Positions 1-4,921 of a stretch of 11,217 bases of DNA are shown here, one piece after another. A program made the translations under genes and the position numbers. The stretch lies in the NCBI GenBank assembly GCA_002381045.1, contig DFWT01000077.1, positions 1,219 to 12,435 of the forward strand. Direction: 5' to 3'. The notes beneath the pieces were generated by a model, which saw only the letters and a list, made by a program, of their open reading frames with translations, ran no database searches and was not told the origin of the DNA. The stretch is from Rhodoferax sp. UBA4127. Lineage in GTDB: Bacteria > Pseudomonadota > Gammaproteobacteria > Burkholderiales > Burkholderiaceae_C. The stretch's first letter is position 1. Every line of letters begins with the position of its first letter.

Positions 1-53
1 TGCTGACGCAGCAGTGAGCGCTCTTTGCCAGCACGCAGGCGAATGGTTTTCAT
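1..53 (-). CDS. RlmI-like class I SAM-dependent 23S rRNA methyltransferase, N-terminal fragment
   Basis: Only the first 17 complete codons are inside the window; the gene continues past the left edge. They read MKTIRLRAGKERSLLRQ, which matches the usual opening of RlmI/YccW-type rRNA cytosine methyltransferases (typically MKTIRLKPGKERSLLRRHPWVF), where this stretch begins the PUA RNA-binding domain. The family methylates a cytosine of 23S rRNA using S-adenosylmethionine. The ATG at 53-51 is supported by a Shine-Dalgarno AGGA four bases upstream. It is the last gene visible of the leftward block, 74 bases after the 103-residue gene. The call rests on the N-terminal signature only; the catalytic domain cannot be seen. 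Confidence 0.7.
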   Translation of the reverse strand, partial: MKTIRLRAGKERSLLRQ

Positions 54-57
54 GAAG

Positions 58-61
58 TCCT
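58..61 (-). promoter_or_regulatory. Shine-Dalgarno site of the rlmI-like gene
   Basis: On the minus strand AGGA is followed by CTTC and then the ATG at 53-51. The spacing is slightly short but clear, and it fixes the start of the partial methyltransferase gene. Confidence 0.6.
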
Positions 62-70
62 GTCAAAGCC

Positions 71-112
71 TCACCGCCGCCCCACCGGGACGGCAACGGC
101 AGCTAGCGGTGA
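71..112. repeat. Inverted repeat in the gap before the rlmI-like gene
   Basis: TCACCGC at 71-77 is the exact reverse complement of GCGGTGA at 106-112, with a GC-rich 28-base loop. It occupies most of the 74-base gap between the 103-residue gene and the methyltransferase gene. On the minus strand it would form before the rlmI Shine-Dalgarno. No uridine run follows, so it is not a convincing terminator. It could be an attenuating or processing hairpin, or chance in GC-rich DNA. Confidence 0.3.
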
Positions 113-127
113 AATAACCGAGGCGAT

Positions 128-439
128 TTAGTAAGTGATCGCCATGGCGGGCACATCGACCCGGATCATGGGCTTGCCCAGGGCGGCGCTGACAGCCGCC
201 ACATACTCAGCTGACCACTTGGCGTCACCCAGCAGCTTGGCACCGGCAGCCTGAGTGACCACCAGAATCTTGTCAGCGGTCAGTACTTTGCCGCTGGCGC
301 GCAGCGGTTCGCATTCCAGCGCAACGAACTGCTTGTCCAGCCAGGCACGCGCCATGTCATGCGCCAACTTGGCACCTTCTGGCACATGGAAAGAAAACTC
401 GACGCCTTTGTCAAGCGTCACATTGATCAGTTGTTGCAT
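128..439 (-). CDS. Hypothetical protein, 103 aa, between xerC and the rlmI-like gene
   Basis: I do not recognise this family. The product is a small soluble protein without signal peptide, membrane segment or cysteine cluster. It has an opening strand-like stretch (MQQLINVTLDKGVEFSFHVP), a helical middle rich in Ala, Lys and Glu, then an alternating hydrophobic stretch (KILVVTQAAGAKLLG) and a second helix ending in PMIRVDVPAMAITY, so a compact alpha/beta fold is plausible. The start is well supported by AGGTGA just upstream of the ATG at 439-437. It lies 31 bases after the xerC stop on the same strand, so it is probably co-transcribed with xerC. Reality as a gene is likely because of the ribosome binding site and the tight packing; function is unknown. 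Confidence 0.75.
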   Translation of the reverse strand: MQQLINVTLDKGVEFSFHVPEGAKLAHDMARAWLDKQFVALECEPLRASGKVLTADKILVVTQAAGAKLLGDAKWSAEYVAAVSAALGKPMIRVDVPAMAITY

Positions 440-443
440 ACGT

Positions 444-448
444 CACCT
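444..448 (-). promoter_or_regulatory. Shine-Dalgarno site of the 103-aa gene
   Basis: The minus strand reads AGGTGACGT directly before the ATG at 439-437. This is the clearest ribosome binding site in the window and supports the gene being real. Confidence 0.65.
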
Positions 449-470
449 GTGGATAAACATCGTAAGGGCC

Positions 471-1493
471 CTATTTTGAACCACCCGGCCCGTTGCGCCT
501 CAAATGGGCACGCGGGTGCGCCGCATCGTAGGCTTTGGCCAAGTGCTGAAAGTCAAGCCGGGTATAGACCTGCGTGGTGCTGATGTTGGCATGCCCCAGC
601 AGTTCTTGCACCCCGCGCAGGTCGCTGCTGGACTGCAGCACATGGCTGGCAAACGAGTGCCTGAGCATGTGCGGGTGCACTGGTGCTGGCAAACCGGCGC
701 CTAGGCTGCGCTGGCGCAGGCGTTGCCAGATGGACTGCGCTGTCAAACGTGTGCCGTGGCGCCCAATGAACAGTGCCTTTGATGCGCCGTCCAGATCCTC
801 GGCCTGAATCACTTGGCCACGCAGACCCAAATGCCGCACCTGCAACCAGGCCTGCAGGGCACGCACCGCTTGGCTGCCCACCGGCACAATGCGCCGCTTG
901 CTGCCCTTGCCCAGAACATGGGCCTCGGCCGCGTCCAGGTCCACCCAGCCAAGCGCCGTGCTGCTGGCCCAGGCATCCAAGCCGGTCAGCTCAGCCACCC
1001 GCAGCCCAGCGCCATAAAGCAGCTCCACCATGGCAGCATCGCGGGCTTCCAGCCAGGGGTCGGCATTTTTGTCTTCGAAATTGGCCAGACGCACGGCGTC
1101 GTCCACACTCAGGGCTTTGGGCAGGGGTTTGGGTGCCTTGGGTGAGCGCACATCCAGCACCGGGTTGCTGGCCACCAGCCCCTCACGGCCAAGCCAAGCG
1201 TAAAACCCGCGCCAGCCCGACAAAATCAGCGCAATACCGCGCCCGCTTCGGCCCTGGGCATGCATCTGTGCCACCCAACGCCGGATGTGGGTGGGTTGAA
1301 CCTCCAGCAAGCCAACACCCGCCTCAGTGGCGTTAACGGCCAGCTTCTCAAGGTCTAGCGTGTACAGGGTCACAGTGCGGATGGCCAAGCGCTTCTCAAA
1401 GCGCACATGGGCCAGATAACGGTCCACCAACGGGTCAAGTGGCGACGTCACGCCATCCGCAGCGGGTGAGGTCGCGGGTACAGCATCCGTCAT
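471..1493 (-). CDS. xerC: Site-specific tyrosine recombinase XerC
   Basis: XerC acts with XerD at dif to resolve chromosome dimers at division. The 340-residue product has an N-terminal SAM-like core-binding domain (about residues 20-110, with DRYLAHVRFEKRLAIRTVTLY) and a C-terminal catalytic domain. All catalytic residues are visible: Arg165 (GAGLRVAELTGL), Lys196 (LGKGSKRR), His275 and Arg278 (HMLRHSFASH), His301 (LLGHANISTTQ) and the nucleophile Tyr310 (VYTRLD). The open frame extends upstream to 1691, but that part lies antiparallel-frame inside the DUF484 gene and is Trp/Cys/Arg-rich without family resemblance, so I chose the ATG at 1493-1491, 22 bases after the DUF484 stop. A TTG nine codons... 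at about 1507 is an alternative. No strong Shine-Dalgarno is seen, so translation may be coupled to DUF484. The dapF-DUF484-xerC order also occurs in E. coli (dapF-yigA-xerC). Confidence 0.93.
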   Translation of the reverse strand: MTDAVPATSPAADGVTSPLDPLVDRYLAHVRFEKRLAIRTVTLYTLDLEKLAVNATEAGVGLLEVQPTHIRRWVAQMHAQGRSGRGIALILSGWRGFYAWLGREGLVASNPVLDVRSPKAPKPLPKALSVDDAVRLANFEDKNADPWLEARDAAMVELLYGAGLRVAELTGLDAWASSTALGWVDLDAAEAHVLGKGSKRRIVPVGSQAVRALQAWLQVRHLGLRGQVIQAEDLDGASKALFIGRHGTRLTAQSIWQRLRQRSLGAGLPAPVHPHMLRHSFASHVLQSSSDLRGVQELLGHANISTTQVYTRLDFQHLAKAYDAAHPRAHLRRNGPGGSK

Positions 1494-1515
1494 GACAGAT
1501 GCGTCATTCAAGGTC

Positions 1516-2217
1516 TTAACGCAGAGGCGACAGCGCGGCGCTGGCCAACTCGGCCAGCCGTGCCAGAAAGTCGGTGCCCATGGCGCTGTTAAAGCGGTGG
1601 GCATCAGGCGACGCCAACACCAGCAGGCCAAACGCCGGTGCGGTGCTGCCCAAGGGGCCTGGGCGCAACGGCAGCATGGCCAGGGATGCAACTGACTTCG
1701 GATCAGGCAGGCAGTTGACCGTGTCTAGGCCGGTGTTCATGCCACAGAACGGCTCGGTGAGTGAGGACACAAAGGACTTGGTGTCATTGCTGACTCCCTG
1801 AGCAAACGGCGCGCTGGCATAGGCCGGGCGCACGCCCCACACCTTGATGCCCACTTGCGGCACGGTGAATTGCTCGGCCAGGTCAGCGGCCATCAGTTCG
1901 GGCAGAGTCAAGGGGTCGTCATGCAAAAACAAGGTGCGCGCCCATTGCAGCAATTTGTCGGACAGCAGCATGTTGTCATTGCCATTGCGGATCATGTCCA
2001 TGATGCGCGCTTCAAGCTGCTTGATCTTTTCACGCAGCAGCAGCGCCTGACGTTCCTGTAGGCTGACCGTGCGTGGACTGTGCGGGCTGTTAAGTTGTAC
2101 CGACGACAGCAACTCGGCGTGGCGCTCAAAAAAATCTGGCGTATTGGCCAAGTAGTTGGCAATATCGTCCTCGGTGATCGGGTTCGGTAGGGCGTTGGAA
2201 TAGTTGGAGTTGTTCAT
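1516..2217 (-). CDS. DUF484 family protein (YigA-like, GAF-like)
   Basis: The 233-residue product matches the DUF484 family in size and layout. The N-terminal helix ITEDDIANYLANTPDFFERH is the family's typical opening, followed by SLQERQALLLREKIKQLEARI (about residues 52-72), a coiled-coil-like helix, and then a GAF-like domain from about residue 85 to the end. The family's function is not known; it is conserved next to xerC and dapF in beta- and gammaproteobacteria, so a link to cell-envelope or division control is only contextual. Two starts are possible: GTG at 2226 or ATG at 2217. I prefer the ATG, but neither has a clear Shine-Dalgarno. The gene begins 21 bases after dapF and ends 22 bases before xerC, consistent with one operon. 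Confidence 0.88.
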   Translation of the reverse strand: MNNSNYSNALPNPITEDDIANYLANTPDFFERHAELLSSVQLNSPHSPRTVSLQERQALLLREKIKQLEARIMDMIRNGNDNMLLSDKLLQWARTLFLHDDPLTLPELMAADLAEQFTVPQVGIKVWGVRPAYASAPFAQGVSNDTKSFVSSLTEPFCGMNTGLDTVNCLPDPKSVASLAMLPLRPGPLGSTAPAFGLLVLASPDAHRFNSAMGTDFLARLAELASAALSPLR

Positions 2218-2238
2218 AAAGACCACAGGTGAGGTTAT

Positions 2239-3135
2239 TCAACAGAAAGCGCGTACAGAAGAAAGTGAATCCGGCAAGTCAATTCCGCCTTGAAACACGA
2301 AGGTCGCCGGGCCCGTCAAGAGCACGGGCGCATTGCCACCGGCCCAGCGGATGGTCAGCACGCCGCCATGGGTTTGCACATCCACCACGCCATCCAGCAA
2401 ACCCAGCCGGATGCCCGCCACGACCGCCGCGCAGGCACCGGTGCCGCACGCCAGGGTTTCGCCGGCGCCACGCTCGTACACCCGCAAGCGGATGTGTGCA
2501 CGGTCAAGCACCTGCATGAAGCCTACGTTGACCCCGCGTGGGAAGGCGTTTAAGGCCTGCACCTGTGGTCCCAGAGTGGCAACTGGCGCGGTAGCCACAT
2601 CGTCCACAAGCATCACCGCGTGCGGATTGCCCATGGATACAAGTGCTACGTGAACAGTAGCTGATGACGCTTGATTTGTAAGGGCTAGAGGCCAAATTTC
2701 CCATGAGCCTTCTGGTACTGGTGCCAGCCCGGATGAATCAAACGGCACCCTTGACAACTCAAAGTCTGGCGCTTCCATGTCCACAGTGACGCGGCCATTC
2801 GGCTGCCACTGGAGTTCCAGCACCCGGTTCATGGTTTGAACCCGCACCAGATCCTTGTTGGTCAGTCCCCGACCACGCACAAAGGCCAGAAAACAGCGCG
2901 CCCCGTTGCCGCAGTGCTCCACCTCGTTGCCGTCAGAGTTGTGAATCACGTACGAAAAATCGATGCCCGGCGCGGGCGAAGGGCGCACGGTCAGAATCTG
3001 ATCGGCACCCACACCAAAGTGGCGATCCGCCAGAAAACGGTACTGCGCGGTGCTCAGGCCCAAGCGGCCCTGTGTTTCGTCCAGCACCACAAAATCGTTG
3101 CCGGCACCTTGCATTTTGGTAAACGGGATGTGCAT
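2239..3135 (-). CDS. dapF: Diaminopimelate epimerase
   Basis: DapF interconverts LL- and meso-diaminopimelate in the cytoplasm, the step that supplies the peptidoglycan cross-linking residue and the precursor of lysine. The 298-residue product has both halves of the pseudo-symmetric fold. The catalytic cysteines are Cys75 (HCGNGARC) and Cys230 (LACGTGAC); the opening FTKMQGAGNDFVVLD and the ERGAGET substrate loop (221-227) are intact. The family is usually about 275 residues. The extra length lies mainly around residues 135-162, where residues 146-164 (EIWPLALTNQASSATVHVA) are encoded by a copy of an interspersed repeat (separate entry). The start ATG has no Shine-Dalgarno but has GATAAT six bases upstream. 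It follows the MazG-like gene after 69 bases, so it may be transcribed from its own promoter as well as by read-through. Confidence 0.97.
   Translation of the reverse strand: MHIPFTKMQGAGNDFVVLDETQGRLGLSTAQYRFLADRHFGVGADQILTVRPSPAPGIDFSYVIHNSDGNEVEHCGNGARCFLAFVRGRGLTNKDLVRVQTMNRVLELQWQPNGRVTVDMEAPDFELSRVPFDSSGLAPVPEGSWEIWPLALTNQASSATVHVALVSMGNPHAVMLVDDVATAPVATLGPQVQALNAFPRGVNVGFMQVLDRAHIRLRVYERGAGETLACGTGACAAVVAGIRLGLLDGVVDVQTHGGVLTIRWAGGNAPVLLTGPATFVFQGGIDLPDSLSSVRAFC
2645..2699. repeat. Interspersed short repeat, copy A, inside dapF
   Basis: This 55-base stretch aligns without gaps to 6070-6124, with 35 identical positions. Shared blocks include GCTAC, AGCTG, ACGCTT and the ten-base AAGGGCTAGA. 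It is read in dapF on the minus strand, while the other copy is read on the plus strand in an unrelated protein, so protein homology cannot explain the match. It is richer in A and T than the surrounding gene. From memory it resembles a short repeat scattered through Comamonadaceae chromosomes (pattern TAGCTGCTTGCGCTTG, variable middle, AAGGGCTAGAGGCC), usually between genes. Confidence 0.6.
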
Positions 3136-3141
3136 GGCGGG

Positions 3142-3147
3142 ATTATC
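3142..3147 (-). promoter_or_regulatory. -10-like hexamer directly before dapF
   Basis: The minus strand reads GATAAT, then six bases, then the dapF ATG. Transcription starting about seven bases after the hexamer would begin at the ATG itself. The -35 region is weak: CTGTCG at a 17-base spacing matches the consensus at three positions. No Shine-Dalgarno is present. This is a predicted promoter only. Confidence 0.35.
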
Positions 3148-3204
3148 TATGCCAGGAACTCGATCGACAGCATTGAGCCGTTGGGCCAGGAGTTTGCAAG
3201 AAGC

Positions 3205-3531
3205 TCACAGGTCGCCGGATGGCAGCGGGTGCTTAACCGCGTTCTTCACCAGCTTGTTGCCCACGGCCTTGGCTACATCGATATCGCAGTGGTCAGCCAA
3301 CTGCACCAAGTACAGCAACACATCGGCCACTTCATCTGCAATGTGCTCCTTCACAGTCGCGTCGGTATGTGCCTGCTGAGACGCTTCAGGCGTCATCCAC
3401 TGAAAAATTTCAGCCAGCTCAGCCGCCTCCACCATCAGCGCGGTGCTCAGGTTCTTGGGCGTGTGAAACGCCTGCCAATGCCGCGCAGCAGCAAAGTCTC
3501 GCAGAGTCGATTGAAGGGCAGAAAGGTCCAT
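3205..3531 (-). CDS. MazG-like / all-alpha nucleotide pyrophosphohydrolase
   Basis: The 108-residue product is a single-domain all-alpha NTP pyrophosphatase of the MazG/RS21-C6 (dCTPase-like) type. These enzymes hydrolyse non-canonical or surplus nucleoside triphosphates, often dCTP analogues, to the monophosphate plus pyrophosphate. The two halves of the metal-binding motif are visible: Glu35 and Glu38 (MVEAAELAEIFQW) and Glu67 and Asp70 (DEVADVLLYLVQLAD). The closing NKLVKNAVKHP is also typical. The open frame runs up to 3591, but the extra 20 residues overlap the ATPase gene. The ATG at 3531 is preceded by GAGA with a seven-base spacer and gives the normal length. It starts 35 bases after the ATPase stop and may be co-transcribed with it. 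Substrate cannot be deduced. Confidence 0.85.
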   Translation of the reverse strand: MDLSALQSTLRDFAAARHWQAFHTPKNLSTALMVEAAELAEIFQWMTPEASQQAHTDATVKEHIADEVADVLLYLVQLADHCDIDVAKAVGNKLVKNAVKHPLPSGDL

Positions 3532-3538
3532 ATTGTGT

Positions 3539-3542
3539 TCTC
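3539..3542 (-). promoter_or_regulatory. Probable Shine-Dalgarno of the MazG-like gene
   Basis: GAGA on the minus strand lies seven bases before the ATG at 3531-3529. It decides in favour of the 108-residue protein over the longer frame that overlaps the upstream gene. Confidence 0.45.
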
Positions 3543-3566
3543 GTGGTAGTGGGCAAACCAGGCCAA

Positions 3567-4835
3567 TCAGACAAACGGCTCTGTGCCCCACAGGCTTTGC
3601 ATGGGCAATGCAAACAGTCGTGGCCCAAACGGGAGACTGACCTCGCCGTCGTACAGCACCACGCCGCAGGCAAACCTCTCGCCTGCAATTTCCTGCAGTT
3701 TTCTTAGCCCCCGAAAATCTTCGGCGCGCACCGTGCCAGAGGCTTTGACCTCGACTCCCGCCAACTGCATGCCTTGCTCCAGCACGATGTCAACCTCGTG
3801 GTCATCGCGGTTGCGAAAGTGATAGAACGAAATGGGCTCAGACTGGCCACCGGCCTGACGGCGCAATTCCTGCAACACAAAGGTCTCCAGCAATTGCCCC
3901 AGCAGCGCCCGGTTCGCGTGCAGCGCTGCTGCGTCCAGACGCAGCAGCGCACAGGCAACGCCGGTGTCACCCAGATGAAGCTTGGGGGTTTTCACCAGAC
4001 GGTTGATCTGGCGCACGTGCCACGGCGGCAAAACATCCACCAGAAACACCCGCTCCAGCAAGGTCAGATAGTCACGCACCGTAGGCCGACTCAAGCCAAA
4101 CGGGCTGGCCAGATCACTCACGTTGAACAGATGCGCTGTTTGACCAGCCGCCAACTCCAGCAAACGTGGTATCACGTCCAGCGCGGCAATCCGCGCCAAA
4201 TCACGCACATCGCGCTGCGCCAGGGTTTGCACATAGGCTTGGTACCACGCCCGCCGACGGGGCGGTTGGCGCATCAACGCTGCCGGAAAACCGCCTGCCA
4301 CGACCAACTCGGCCAGTGCCAGCCCCATTCGGGTGGTGGCAACAACGCCAAATTCCGCCCCAAAAAGCCTTGGCAAAAAACCCGCTGCCTGCTGGCGCAA
4401 TTCAACTTGCGCCAAGGGGTGAAGGCGGACGACCTCCATGCGTCCGGCCAGTGAATCAGCCAGCTTGGGCAACAGCAACACATCGGCCGAGCCGGTTAGC
4501 AAGAACCGCCCCGGCTGACGGTCGCGATCCACCACCAGCTTGAGCGTGGTGAAGATTTCGGGAACCCGTTGAACCTCTTCGAGCACCATTTTTGGGGGTA
4601 AATCGGTCACAAAACCCAGCGGATCAGCACGCGCAGCACGTACCAAGTTGTCGTCGTCAAAACTCAGATAGCCAAAACCAGCGGGCTCGGCCACAGCGCG
4701 CGCCAGCGTCGTCTTGCCACATTGCCTTGGCCCCTGCAGCAATACCACCGGGGTGTCATCCAAACTGGCTTGCAAGCTGGCCTGCACCAAGCGCGGCAAC
4801 GCCGGATTAGCTGGTAGAAGTGGCAAATTTGTCAT
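3567..4835 (-). CDS. AAA-family ATPase with C-terminal DUF4143 domain
   Basis: The 422-residue product has the full architecture of the AAA_14/DUF4143 family. The N-terminal ATPase carries a Walker A (GPRQCGKTT, Lys41), a Walker B-like MVLEEVQRVPE (83-93) and LLTGSAD (113-118), followed by the family's PLAQVE and GGFP elements. A middle winged-helix-like part (about 235-265, with VSDLASPFGLSRPTVRDYLTLL) leads into DUF4143. That domain ends in HEVDIVLE (Asp349) and GVEVKAS (Glu362, Lys364), which fit the restriction-endonuclease-like core D-ExK pattern. Family members are widespread, sporadic and mostly uncharacterised; some have been discussed with toxin-antitoxin or defence loci, but nothing here shows such a role. 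It is the first gene of the leftward block and has a repeat-built promoter abutting its ATG. All key motifs are intact, so it is likely functional. Confidence 0.92.
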   Translation of the reverse strand: MTNLPLLPANPALPRLVQASLQASLDDTPVVLLQGPRQCGKTTLARAVAEPAGFGYLSFDDDNLVRAARADPLGFVTDLPPKMVLEEVQRVPEIFTTLKLVVDRDRQPGRFLLTGSADVLLLPKLADSLAGRMEVVRLHPLAQVELRQQAAGFLPRLFGAEFGVVATTRMGLALAELVVAGGFPAALMRQPPRRRAWYQAYVQTLAQRDVRDLARIAALDVIPRLLELAAGQTAHLFNVSDLASPFGLSRPTVRDYLTLLERVFLVDVLPPWHVRQINRLVKTPKLHLGDTGVACALLRLDAAALHANRALLGQLLETFVLQELRRQAGGQSEPISFYHFRNRDDHEVDIVLEQGMQLAGVEVKASGTVRAEDFRGLRKLQEIAGERFACGVVLYDGEVSLPFGPRLFALPMQSLWGTEPFV

Positions 4836-4872
4836 CGGCTAATTGTAATATTTAATGCCGGCTAATTGAAAT
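4836..4872. repeat. Direct repeat (14 bases, 23-base period) before the ATPase gene
   Basis: CGGCTAATTGTAAT at 4836-4849 recurs as CGGCTAATTGAAAT at 4859-4872, with 13 of 14 bases identical. The period of 23 bases places both copies on about the same face of the helix. The first copy touches the start codon of the ATPase gene, and the two copies contain its predicted -10 and -35. Such an arrangement suits an operator, possibly for autoregulation, or a promoter that arose by duplication. Confidence 0.6.
4842..4870 (-). promoter_or_regulatory. Predicted promoter of the ATPase gene
   Basis: On the minus strand TTCAAT (4870-4865) and TACAAT (4847-4842) are separated by 17 bases. TACAAT matches the -10 consensus at five of six positions; TTCAAT matches the -35 at three. 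The hexamer ends six bases before the ATG at 4835, and no Shine-Dalgarno is present, so the transcript may be leaderless. Confidence 0.45.
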
Positions 4873-4888
4873 GTTTTGTTATTGCCAT

Positions 4889-4915
4889 TTGAAACATAAC
4901 TGGTACCTGCATAAT
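4889..4915 (+). promoter_or_regulatory. Predicted promoter of the Nudix-MBL gene
   Basis: TTGAAA at 4889-4894 and CATAAT at 4910-4915 resemble -35 and -10 elements, with a short 15-base spacer. The hexamer ends six bases before the ATG at 4922, so transcription would begin at or next to the start codon. The promoter lies back to back with the ATPase promoter in an 86-base divergent region that is much richer in A and T than the genes around it. Confidence 0.4.
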
Positions 4916-4921
4916 TTGCCC

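Noticed and set aside
773..1336. Plus-strand open frame opposite xerC
   Set aside because: It is Pro/Arg/Ala/His-rich, as expected for the reverse of a GC-rich gene, and lies wholly opposite the XerC catalytic and core-binding domains.
1494..1691. Upstream extension of xerC giving a 406-residue protein
   Set aside because: It overlaps the DUF484 coding sequence by about 175 bases and its translation is Trp/Cys/Arg/Pro-rich without resemblance to Xer N-termini. The ATG at 1493, just after the DUF484 stop, gives a normal layout.
3532..3591. Upstream extension of the MazG-like gene to 128 residues
   Set aside because: The extra 20 residues overlap the end of the ATPase gene, and the ATG at 3531 has GAGA at a good distance and gives the family's length.
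4871..4921. Earlier ATG for the Nudix-MBL gene
   Set aside because: The added 17 residues are translated from the AT-rich promoter region, contain the predicted -35 and -10, and have no ribosome binding site.
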